12,635 nt of DNA from Hyphomicrobiales bacterium. GTDB lineage: Bacteria; Pseudomonadota; Alphaproteobacteria; Rhizobiales; Hyphomicrobiaceae. The stretch spans positions 1 through 12,635 of the forward strand of contig JAFKKW010000440.1 of NCBI GenBank assembly GCA_017304275.1, read 5' to 3'. Position 1 is the first letter of the stretch; every line of letters starts with the position of its first letter. A program made the translations under genes and the position numbers. This document shows, in pieces, positions 1-6,266 of this stretch. A model generated the notes under the pieces. That model did no database searches. It had not been told where the DNA came from and worked only from the letters and a program-made list of their open reading frames with translations.

Positions 1-955
1 CGACGTAGATGTCGTCGATCTTTTTCGAGCGGAACGTCTCGGGCTCGATCGGACACCAGTCGCCGTCCGCGAGCCCGGCGTCGATGGCGATCCTGCCCGC
101 CGTCTGGTCGGGAATGATGTTGGCGACGGCGGCCTTGAAGGTCTCGCCGGATTTCGTGACGACCTCTCCGATCTTGGGATCTACGCGCACGACGCTCATG
201 TCGTCGAGGTCGTTGGTGAGGCGAAGCTCGATGATGTCCTTGTAGTATTTCTCGAACGCCTCCTCGAAGACGGCCTGCTTCGAGAACGCCATCTTGGGAT
301 CGAGAATGACCAGCTTGCTCTTGGGCTTCTCACGTTTGAGGTAGTTGGCGATCAGGCAGGCGCGCTCGTAGGGACCGGGGGGGCAGCGATACGGATTGCG
401 CGGGGCCGCGATGACGACCAAGCCGCCGTTCTCCATGTCGTCGATGCGCTCGCGCAGCAGCTTCGACTGGCGGCCACCCGTCCAGGCGTGCGGCATGAAA
501 TAGCTTGCGGCCTCGCTGTAGCCTTCGATCGCGCCATACTTGAAGGCGATGCCGGGCGCGACGACGAGGCGGTCGTAGGGCACGTCGGCGCCGTGCTCCA
601 GGCGTACCTGGCGCTTTTGCGCGTCGATGGCCGTCGCGCGCTCGTGGATGACCTTGATGCCGAGCGCGACGAGGCCGGCGTAGGTGTGGGTGATGTGGTC
701 GAACGACATGAAGCCGCCGATGAAGTGATTGGAGTAGAAGCAGGAGGTGTAGTGCCGCTGGGGCTCGATCAGCGTCACCTCGACGTCGGGCGCCGTGCGC
801 TTGACCGTCACGGCCACGGTCGCGCCGCCGGGTCCGCCGCCGATGATCACGACGCGTGCGCGGCTCGCAGCCCGGAGCCGGTGCGGGGCCAGGGCGACAC
901 CGAGCGAGAGGGCGGCCAATGCGTGCGTGAACTGCCTGCGGTCCAATCCGTGCAT
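1..955 (-). CDS. fccB: Flavocytochrome c sulfide dehydrogenase, flavoprotein subunit (partial, C-terminus beyond left edge)
   Basis: FAD-containing subunit that oxidises sulfide in the periplasm and passes electrons to a cytochrome c partner (FccA, also called SoxE; not in the window). The visible 318 residues begin with a twin-arginine-type signal (RRQF at 6-9, then a hydrophobic stretch). A dinucleotide-binding GGGPGG motif lies at 39-44. Cys72 in YTSCFYSN sits where the Allochromatium FccB cysteine binds FAD covalently. Cys191 in RCPPGPYERA matches one half of the redox-active disulfide; the second cysteine would lie outside the window. The segments APGI, EGYSE, PHAW and WCPIEPETF are also typical of FccB and separate it from plain sulfide:quinone reductase. 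The ATG at 955 is the first good start and gives the complete Tat signal. It lies 43 nt downstream of soxS and is probably co-transcribed with it. In Paracoccus-type sox clusters this gene is called soxF. Identification is firm; the substrate (sulfide) is taken from the family. Confidence 0.93.
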   Translation of the reverse strand, partial: MHGLDRRQFTHALAALSLGVALAPHRLRAASRARVVIIGGGPGGATVAVTVKRTAPDVEVTLIEPQRHYTSCFYSNHFIGGFMSFDHITHTYAGLVALGIKVIHERATAIDAQKRQVRLEHGADVPYDRLVVAPGIAFKYGAIEGYSEAASYFMPHAWTGGRQSKLLRERIDDMENGGLVVIAAPRNPYRCPPGPYERACLIANYLKREKPKSKLVILDPKMAFSKQAVFEEAFEKYYKDIIELRLTNDLDDMSVVRVDPKIGEVVTKSGETFKAAVANIIPDQTAGRIAIDAGLADGDWCPIEPETFRSKKIDDIYV

Positions 956-998
956 GGGTCTTGCGTCCCTTTTCTCACAGGCTTTTCGATCACGGTCT

Positions 999-1433
999 TC
1001 AGAGGCCCGGAAAGAATCCGGCGACAGAGAGAATGGGCCTCAGCTCGGGGTAGAAGTAGTCGGCTCCCGGATAACCGGTGACGCGGCCGATCTCCTCGTC
1101 CGCGCGCATGACGATGAAGGTCGGCGTGAAGACGACGGGGGCGAGCCCTTCCAGCTCGCGGGCGCCGCGACGGACGCGTTTCAGCGGGGCGAAACGTCCT
1201 TCCGCGCTCTTGCGGTAGCCGGGCGCGATCTCGGCATCCCACTTGCGGCAGAAGCGGCAGCCGGGCTCCTCGACCATGATCAGGCGTACGCCGGGCGCCG
1301 CCGCGGCATCGCGGGCGGCCCGGTCCGGTCCGCCTGTCGCGATCAGAAGCAGCACGGCGCTGATGACGAGGGCCGCGACCCTCCTCAATGGCGAGCTATT
1401 GCTCATGCGTTGACCGCATGATTTGCACCTCAT
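999..1433 (-). CDS. soxS: SoxS-like periplasmic thioredoxin
   Basis: Small thioredoxin-fold protein of 144 residues. A hydrophobic signal or anchor segment (about 19-33) is followed by the redox motif CRFC at 59-62 in the context EEPGCRFCRKWDAEIAPGY, and by the cis-proline FTPTF (Pro104). The segment GYPGADYFYPEL near the C-terminus is also typical of SoxS. In Paracoccus, SoxS is a periplasmic thiol reductant that keeps the carrier cysteine of SoxY active, and soxY stands divergently next to this gene. Start choice: the ATG at 1433 has AGGAAAG just upstream but adds a short CxxC-containing leader before the signal segment; the ATG at 1406 (residue 10) gives a more usual signal peptide but has no clear ribosome site. 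Function is inferred from family and context. Confidence 0.85.
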   Translation of the reverse strand: MRCKSCGQRMSNSSPLRRVAALVISAVLLLIATGGPDRAARDAAAAPGVRLIMVEEPGCRFCRKWDAEIAPGYRKSAEGRFAPLKRVRRGARELEGLAPVVFTPTFIVMRADEEIGRVTGYPGADYFYPELRPILSVAGFFPGL

Positions 1434-1510
1434 TTCTTTCCTATGCTAGCAGGAGATGCCGGCCTAGGACAGCGACCACGTTCTTGTTTGAGAAGATTAC
1501 CAGATCCGCC
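1434..1510. promoter_or_regulatory. Divergent spacer between soxS-fccB and soxYZ
   Basis: These 77 bp lie between the outward-facing soxS and soxY genes and must hold at least part of both promoters if the chosen starts are right. I see no convincing -35/-10 pair: TTGACC (1410-1415) and TATGCT (1442-1447) are 26 nt apart. No clear palindromic operator for a SoxR-type ArsR repressor was recognised. The assignment rests on gene arrangement only. Confidence 0.4.
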
Positions 1511-2041
1511 GTGACCACCCGTAACCGCGAGGCCCTCCCCTTGGCCCGGCGCACGGTGCTGTCGGGCGCGGCGGCCTTGCTCCTCGCGGCCGTGGGCAAC
1601 CGGTCCGCCCACGCGCAGAGCGGGCCTGCGCACCCGGCGGCCGCCGCGGCGCTCGATCCCCTGCCCCGGCTCCCGACGCCGCAATTCAACGCGGCTTTTG
1701 CCAAGGTCGTCGGGGACGGCACGCCGATCGAAGGCCAGATGACGCTCGATCTGCCGGAGGATGCCGAGAACGGAAATATCGTGCCTTACCGGATTGCCGT
1801 CGAAAGCCCGATGACGGAGGCGGACCACGTCATGCGCTTGCATCTCTTCTCGACGCAAAATCCGCAGGCGGCCGTCGCCACGTTCCATTTCACGCCGCTT
1901 TCCGGCAAGGCGGCGGTCTCGGGACGCATGCGGCTGGCCAAGACGCAGGAGGTGGTGGCCGTCGCGCTGACATCGGCCAACACGCTCCTGATCGCGCGTA
2001 CGAGCGTGAACGTCGGCATCGGCGGATGTGGAACGGAGTAA
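1511..2041 (+). CDS. soxY: SoxY sulfur-carrier protein with variant C-terminal tail
   Basis: Carrier subunit of the periplasmic SoxYZ complex, on whose C-terminal cysteine sulfur intermediates are bound while SoxXA, SoxB and SoxCD act on them. The chosen GTG at 1511 gives 176 residues beginning with a twin-arginine signal (RR at 13-14, LARRTVLSG, then an Ala/Leu-rich stretch ending near AHAQS), as expected for SoxY. The frame is open further upstream (to 1388; TTG at 1484 is another possible start), but those residues do not look like a signal and overlap soxS. The mature part has the SoxY features FAKVVGDGTP and L.LP..AENGNIVPY. The protein ends in IGGCGTE, with the carrier cysteine at 173. 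Most SoxY proteins end in GGCGG, so the last two residues are unusual. It is translationally close to soxZ, 6 nt downstream. Family assignment is secure; the exact start is not. Confidence 0.9.
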   Translation: MTTRNREALPLARRTVLSGAAALLLAAVGNRSAHAQSGPAHPAAAAALDPLPRLPTPQFNAAFAKVVGDGTPIEGQMTLDLPEDAENGNIVPYRIAVESPMTEADHVMRLHLFSTQNPQAAVATFHFTPLSGKAAVSGRMRLAKTQEVVAVALTSANTLLIARTSVNVGIGGCGTE

Positions 2042-2047
2042 TCGCGC

Positions 2048-2374
2048 ATGGCCGCCTCCAAACCTCGCGTCCGTCTTCCCGAGCAGGCTCAGGCCGGCGA
2101 GATCATCGAGATCAAGGCGCTGATCACGCACGTCATGGAGACGGGCAACCGCAAGGATTCGGAGGGCAAGCCGATCCCGCGCAACATCATCCATACGTTC
2201 ACGGCGCACTACGACGATGTGCTGTTCTTCAAGGCGGAGCTCGGATCGGGCATCTCGGCCAATCCCTACCTGTCGTTCTTTCTCAAGGTGCCGGGCCCCG
2301 GCGAATTGCGCGTCACGTGGCTCGACGACGACGGCGGGGAGACGATCGAGCGCTATCCGCTCAACGTCCTTTGA
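2048..2374 (+). CDS. soxZ: SoxZ, partner of the SoxY sulfur carrier
   Basis: A 108-residue protein with the immunoglobulin-like SoxZ fold. Typical segments are RVRLPEQAQAGEIIEIKALITHVMETG, RNIIHTFTAHYDD, and the C-terminal LRVTWLDDDGGET. It has no signal peptide of its own, as usual for SoxZ; in the studied systems it is exported bound to SoxY by the Tat route. It forms the heterodimer that presents the SoxY swinging arm to the other Sox enzymes. The start at 2048 is 6 nt after the soxY stop and has ACGGAG upstream, within the end of soxY, so the two are very probably translated from one mRNA. Length is normal for the family. Confidence 0.95.
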   Translation: MAASKPRVRLPEQAQAGEIIEIKALITHVMETGNRKDSEGKPIPRNIIHTFTAHYDDVLFFKAELGSGISANPYLSFFLKVPGPGELRVTWLDDDGGETIERYPLNVL

Positions 2375-2462
2375 CCGGCCCTGACCTCGGGCAGCACGCG
2401 GCTCTTGCCCGCGGCGCCTGAAGCCGGTACGCCCAGGAAACATGCTCTATCGGGAGTGGACC

Positions 2463-2705
2463 ATGACCGAAGAACCCGTCGTCGCGCAGACGAGCCCCTA
2501 TCAGGTGGATCTCGTCGAGGGAGAAACCTACTGGTACTGCCGCTGCGGGCGCTCCAAGGCGCAGCCGTTCTGCGACGGCTCGCACGAGGGGACGGGCATC
2601 GAGCCCCTGGAGTTCACGGCCCCCTCGACCGGCACGTTCAATCTCTGCGGCTGCAAGGCGACCGACGACGAGCCCTGGTGCGACGGCACACACAATGTGA
2701 TCTGA
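2463..2705 (+). CDS. Small protein with two CDGSH iron-sulfur motifs
   Basis: An 80-residue protein with two copies of the mitoNEET-type 3Cys-1His motif: CRCGRSKAQPFCDGSH (Cys26, Cys28, Cys37, His41) and CGCKATDDEPWCDGTH (Cys62, Cys64, Cys73, His77). Each should bind a redox-active, fairly labile [2Fe-2S] cluster. There is no signal peptide or membrane segment, so it is probably cytoplasmic. ATG 2463 has GGGAGTGG just upstream; an in-frame ATG at 2442 preceded by AGGAAA would add seven residues. It follows soxZ by 88 nt on the same strand with no obvious terminator between, so it may share the soxYZ transcript. The biochemical role of such tandem CDGSH proteins in bacteria is not established. 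A redox or Fe-S function tied to sulfur oxidation is only suggested by position. Confidence 0.88.
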   Translation: MTEEPVVAQTSPYQVDLVEGETYWYCRCGRSKAQPFCDGSHEGTGIEPLEFTAPSTGTFNLCGCKATDDEPWCDGTHNVI

Positions 2706-2766
2706 GCGTCGTCCGCGCGCAGCGGCTTCACTGCAGGCGAGCGTTCCCTATGCATCGAGACGTGTC

Positions 2767-2793
2767 TGGACCCCGCCCTTCGGCGGGGTGACG
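2767..2793 (-). repeat. REP-like palindrome, copy 1 (inverted relative to copy 2)
   Basis: A 27-bp element with a perfect 7-bp stem (CCCCGCC, 2771-2777, with GGCGGGG, 2782-2788) and a 4-nt loop. Read on the minus strand it starts CGTCA and ends TCCA, the same ends as the element at 2830-2856. Elements of this kind (CGTCATYCCSG..GGATCCA) are widespread between genes in Rhizobiales. It lies 61 bp after the CDGSH gene and could act as a 3'-end stabiliser or weak terminator for the soxYZ transcript, though no T-run follows. Confidence 0.75.
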
Positions 2794-2829
2794 TGTAGTT
2801 TGTTACGGCGCCTCGCCTCCTCCCCTCAA

Positions 2830-2856
2830 CGTCATCCCGGCGCAGGCCGGGATCCA
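2830..2856 (+). repeat. REP-like palindrome, copy 2
   Basis: A 27-bp element with a perfect 8-bp stem (ATCCCGGC, 2834-2841, with GCCGGGAT, 2846-2853) around a GCAG loop. The outer CGTCA and TCCA match those of the element at 2767-2793 in opposite orientation, so the two form a head-to-head pair with a 36-bp spacer, like a bacterial interspersed mosaic element. Mobilisation would depend on a REP-associated tyrosine transposase elsewhere in the genome; none is in this window. Confidence 0.78.
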
Positions 2857-3083
2857 GGCACGCGGGATTGGGCACAGCGTCGTCTCCGCCGCGTGCCATC
2901 CGCGCAGCGAATTGCAACACGGCGTCCGCAGCCAAAATTTGCTCGCCGGGTGCTCAAATCCACAGCAGGTGATGCTGCGTCGGTCGTCTGCGGGCGCGAA
3001 TCGCGAAAAATCAGTTCCCTTGGCCGCTTCCGCCGCTAAAACAGCTACGGTGAGAGCCAAATCAGGGGGATCGGCGCGCACAC

Positions 3084-3998
3084 ATGGATTATTTCGTCCA
3101 GCAGCTCATCAACGGGCTCACGCTCGGCTCCATCTACGGTCTCATCGCCATCGGCTACACGATGGTCTACGGCATCATCGGCATGGTCAACTTCGCCCAT
3201 GGCGACGTGTTCATGCTGGCCGCCTTCATCGCCCTCATCCTGTTCCTCTTGCTGATGCAGGTGCTGGGCGGACTTGCCCTCGGGCTGGCGCTCGTCATCG
3301 TACTCCTGCTCGGCATGGCGCTGACCAGCCTCTGGGGCTGGGTGATCGAGCGGCTCGCCTACCGTCCGCTGCGCGGGTCGTTCCGACTCGCGCCTCTGAT
3401 CTCGGCGATCGGCATGTCGATCTTCCTGTCGAACTTCGTGCAGCTCGTGCAGGGGCCGCGCAACAAGACGCTCGAGCCGATCCTCTCCAACGTGCTCGTA
3501 TTCCCGGTCGGTGAGGGCTCGGTGACGCTGGCCGAGAAGCAGCTCGTGATCATGGTGGTGACGGCGGCGCTGCTCGGCGTGCTCTGGTACGTCGTGCGCT
3601 ACACATCGCTCGGGCGCGCGCAACGGGCCTGCGAGCAGGACCGCAAGATGGCCTCGCTGCTCGGCGTCGACGTGGACCGCACCGTGTCGCTGACCTTCAT
3701 CATCGGCGCGATGCTGGCGTCGGTCGCGGGGCTGCTGTGGATGATGTACTACGGTGTCGTGAGCTTCTCGGACGGTTTCGTGCCGGGCGTCAAAGCCTTC
3801 ACGGCGGCGGTGCTGGGCGGTATCGGCTCGCTGCCCGGCGCGGTGCTGGGCGGTCTCCTGATCGGGCTCATCGAGACGTTCTGGTCGGCCTATTTCACCA
3901 TCGACTACAAGGACGTCGCCGCCTTCTCGATCCTCGCCATCGTGCTCATCTTCCTGCCCTCCGGCCTGCTCGGCCGGCCCGACGTCGAGAAGGTCTGA
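3084..3998 (+). CDS. livH: Branched-chain amino-acid ABC transporter permease LivH
   Basis: Inner-membrane permease of 304 residues, one of the two transmembrane subunits of a high-affinity LIV-type importer. The start MDYFVQQLINGLTLGSIYGL and the following YTMVYGIIGMVNFAHGD are hallmark LivH segments, and about eight hydrophobic stretches follow. The cytoplasmic loop that docks on the ATPase is visible as GGIGSLPGAVLGG at 245-257. Length is normal for the family. It is the first gene of the operon; livM starts 3 nt after its stop. The ATG at 3084 fits the family N-terminus exactly. True substrates (Leu/Ile/Val or other compounds such as amides or aromatic acids) cannot be read from the sequence. 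Confidence 0.95.
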   Translation: MDYFVQQLINGLTLGSIYGLIAIGYTMVYGIIGMVNFAHGDVFMLAAFIALILFLLLMQVLGGLALGLALVIVLLLGMALTSLWGWVIERLAYRPLRGSFRLAPLISAIGMSIFLSNFVQLVQGPRNKTLEPILSNVLVFPVGEGSVTLAEKQLVIMVVTAALLGVLWYVVRYTSLGRAQRACEQDRKMASLLGVDVDRTVSLTFIIGAMLASVAGLLWMMYYGVVSFSDGFVPGVKAFTAAVLGGIGSLPGAVLGGLLIGLIETFWSAYFTIDYKDVAAFSILAIVLIFLPSGLLGRPDVEKV

Positions 3999-4001
3999 GC
4001 C

Positions 4002-5345
4002 ATGGGGGCGCCGGCAGATGCGTTGAAGAAGGCGCTGATCGCCGGGCTCGTCACGCTCGGCCTCTGCTTCCCGATCGTCGCGCTGCGCACGGACGCCAAC
4101 TTCTCCAACCAGCTCGTGCTGACCCCGCGATGGGGACTCACCTTCACGCTGGCGGCGATCGCAGCCGTCGGCGTCTTCCTCATCTCGCTGCTGAGGCCGG
4201 CCGGCTTCGAGCGCGCGACGCCGAAGCGGGCTCTCGATACGGCACCGCCGCATCCGTTCTTCCGCTATCTGCCGCGTATCGGTCTCGTCCTTCTTCTCGC
4301 CTATCCGTTCCTCGCGCTTGCGATCTCGGCCTCCGGCGGGCCTGGCCTCCTGAAGCTCGTCGACACCTACGGCATCCAGATCCTGATCTACGTGCTGCTC
4401 GGGCTGGGCCTCAACATCATCCTCGGGCTCGCGGGCCTGCTCGACCTCGGCTTCGTCGCGTTCTACGCGGTCGGCGCCTACTCGTCGGCGCTTTTGACGA
4501 CGACGTTCGGGCTGTCGTTCTGGATCGTGCTGCCGCTGGCCGGAATCCTGGCGGCGTTCTGGGGCGTCATGATCAGCCTGCCGGTGCTGCGGCTCAAGGG
4601 CGACTACATCGCCATCGTCACGCTGGCGTTCGCCGAGATCGTGCGCCTCGTGCTCGTCAACTGGGTGCCCGTTACCGGCGGCTACGCCGGCATCTCGAGC
4701 ATCCCGAAGCCGACGCTGCTTGGTCTCTCGCTCGGGCCCGAGCCAGGCTCGCTCACGTCGCTGCTCGGCATTCCGTTCTCGCCGTTCTACCGCCTGGCCT
4801 TCATGTACTACCTGGTGCTGGCGCTGGCGCTCGCCGCATACTGGGCGACGCTGCGGCTCAGGACGCTGCCGGTCGGGCGGGCGTGGGAAGCCATGCGAGA
4901 GGACGAGATCGCGTGCCGCTCGCTCGGCATCAACACGGTTGCGACGAAAGTCAGCGCATTCGCGGCCGGCGCCTTCTTCGGCGGAATCGCCGGCGCGTTC
5001 TTCTCGGCGCACTACGGCTTCATCAGCCCGAAGTCGTTCGAATTCCTGGAAAGCGCGATGATCGTCGCCATCGTCGTACTCGGGGGCCTCGGCAGCATGA
5101 TCGGCGTCGTGATCGCGGCGACGGTGATGGTGGGCGGCACGGAGCTCCTGCGCGAGCTCGGCGTGCTCAAGGCGGTGTTCGGCCCCGACTTCGATCCGGC
5201 GCAATACCGCATGCTGCTGTTCGGCCTCGCCATGGTGATGCTCATGGTGTGGCGTCCGAAGGGGCTGATTGCGACGCGCGAGCCGACCGTGCGCCTCAAG
5301 CCTCAGCCGACGCGCGGGGCGCCGGCGGTCTCGGCGGGGGAGTGA
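4002..5345 (+). CDS. livM: Branched-chain amino-acid ABC transporter permease LivM
   Basis: Second permease subunit, 447 residues, a little longer than E. coli LivM. An N-terminal part with two or three hydrophobic helices is followed by the conserved core: GLGLNIILGLAGLLDLGFVAFYAVGAY, RLKGDYIAIVTLAFAEI, and MREDEIACRSLGIN. The ATPase-docking loop is VLGGLGSMIG around 359-368. The start at 4002 has AGAAGG about 8 nt upstream, overlapping the end of livH, and only 3 nt separate it from the livH stop, indicating translational coupling. Pairs with LivH to form the membrane channel. The identification is firm; substrate range is not known. Confidence 0.95.
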   Translation: MGAPADALKKALIAGLVTLGLCFPIVALRTDANFSNQLVLTPRWGLTFTLAAIAAVGVFLISLLRPAGFERATPKRALDTAPPHPFFRYLPRIGLVLLLAYPFLALAISASGGPGLLKLVDTYGIQILIYVLLGLGLNIILGLAGLLDLGFVAFYAVGAYSSALLTTTFGLSFWIVLPLAGILAAFWGVMISLPVLRLKGDYIAIVTLAFAEIVRLVLVNWVPVTGGYAGISSIPKPTLLGLSLGPEPGSLTSLLGIPFSPFYRLAFMYYLVLALALAAYWATLRLRTLPVGRAWEAMREDEIACRSLGINTVATKVSAFAAGAFFGGIAGAFFSAHYGFISPKSFEFLESAMIVAIVVLGGLGSMIGVVIAATVMVGGTELLRELGVLKAVFGPDFDPAQYRMLLFGLAMVMLMVWRPKGLIATREPTVRLKPQPTRGAPAVSAGE

Positions 5346-5354
5346 GGCGGACGC

Positions 5355-6266
5355 ATGCGCTGGCTTTCCGATCCCCTGCTCGCGGTCGACCACCTCTCCA
5401 TGCGGTTCGGAGGGCTCGTCGCGATCAACGCGCTGTCGTTCACGGTCGGGCGCGGCGACATCACGGCGCTGATCGGTCCGAACGGCGCGGGCAAGACGAC
5501 GGTCTTCAACTGCATCACCGGCTTCTACAAACCGACCAGCGGACGCATCGCGCTGGCGCAAGGCGGTACGCTCGAGAGAGGCGCCATCGAGGCGCTGACG
5601 CGGTCGGGCAAGAAGCGCACGCAGGGCGTCAACCCCGAGCTGTTCCTGCTCGAGCGGATGGCGGATCATGCCATCGCCTCGGAAGCCCGCGTCGCGCGCA
5701 CGTTCCAGAACATCCGGCTGTTTCCCGGCATGACGGTGCTCGAGAACCTGATCGTGGCCCAGCACAAGACGCTGATGGCGGCCTCCGACTACAGCCTCGG
5801 CGGCCTCCTGGGACTCGCGAAGTATCGCGCCGCAGAGCGAAAGGCGATCGATCTTGCCAAAGCGTGGCTCGAGGTGGTGGGGCTGGTGGCGCGGGCCGAC
5901 GATCCGGCGGGCGACCTCCCCTACGGCGCGCAGCGGCGGCTCGAGATCGCGCGCGCCATGTGCACCAACCCGGTGCTGCTCTGCCTCGACGAGCCGGCGG
6001 CCGGCCTCAACAACCGCGAGAGCGCGGAGCTGACGCAGCTCCTGCGCGGCATTCGTGCGCAGACCGGCGTCTCGATCCTGCTGATCGAGCACGACATGTC
6101 GGTGGTGATGGACATTTCCGACCATGTCGTCGTCATCGAGTACGGGGTGAAGATCGCGGACGGCACGGCGGATGAGGTCAAGTCCGATCCGAAGGTGATC
6201 GCGGCCTATCTCGGCGTCGACGACGAGGAGGTGGCGGTGGCCGAGGCGGGGAGCGTCGCGCCATGA
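5355..6266 (+). CDS. livG: Branched-chain amino-acid ABC transporter ATPase LivG
   Basis: Cytoplasmic ATP-binding subunit of 303 residues. Walker A is GPNGAGKT at 41-48, the Q-loop region RTFQNIRLF follows at about 115-123, the signature is LPYGAQRR at 188-195, Walker B with the catalytic glutamate is LLCLDE at 208-213, and the switch histidine is in LIEHD (His246). All ATPase elements are present. It is longer than E. coli LivG (255 residues), mainly because of some 27 extra residues between Walker A and the Q-loop (about 68-107) and an acidic tail; I recall similar long forms from other Rhizobiales, but could not check. GAGG precedes the ATG, 9 nt after livM. Its stop overlaps the livF start by 4 nt. 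Its intact Walker B may carry all ATP hydrolysis in this transporter, given the defect in LivF. Confidence 0.95.
   Translation: MRWLSDPLLAVDHLSMRFGGLVAINALSFTVGRGDITALIGPNGAGKTTVFNCITGFYKPTSGRIALAQGGTLERGAIEALTRSGKKRTQGVNPELFLLERMADHAIASEARVARTFQNIRLFPGMTVLENLIVAQHKTLMAASDYSLGGLLGLAKYRAAERKAIDLAKAWLEVVGLVARADDPAGDLPYGAQRRLEIARAMCTNPVLLCLDEPAAGLNNRESAELTQLLRGIRAQTGVSILLIEHDMSVVMDISDHVVVIEYGVKIADGTADEVKSDPKVIAAYLGVDDEEVAVAEAGSVAP

Larger units (their letters stand above)
2706..3083. other. Intergenic spacer between sox locus and liv operon
   Basis: This 378-bp stretch contains no convincing gene: short open frames here are not preceded by ribosome sites and resemble no known protein. It holds an inverted pair of REP-like palindromes in its first half. 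The second half must contain the liv promoter, but I could not pick a reliable -35/-10 pair. A GGGGG run about 12 nt before the livH ATG is the only ribosome-site candidate. Confidence 0.6.

Noticed and set aside
1410..1447. TTGACC and TATGCT as a soxY promoter
   Set aside because: The two hexamers are 26 nt apart, too far for a sigma-70 type promoter, so no promoter was called on them.
1430..2443. Minus-strand frame opposite soxY-soxZ (337 codons)
   Set aside because: Shadow of soxYZ with low-complexity Arg/Gly/Glu composition; soxYZ themselves are unmistakable.
2830..2856. Possible CRISPR repeat
   Set aside because: Only two palindromic copies, in opposite orientation, with no regular spacers; they fit REP-type elements instead.
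3045..6125. Very long open frame on the minus strand opposite livH-livM-livG (1026 codons)
   Set aside because: It is antisense to three clearly conserved transporter genes and is extremely rich in Arg, Glu, His, Asp and Gln, as expected for the complement of GC-rich codons. No domain is recognisable.
3737..6175. Long plus-strand frame in another phase over livH-livG (812 codons)
   Set aside because: Arg/Ala/Gly-rich shadow of the liv genes in a shifted frame. The true frames carry all family motifs.
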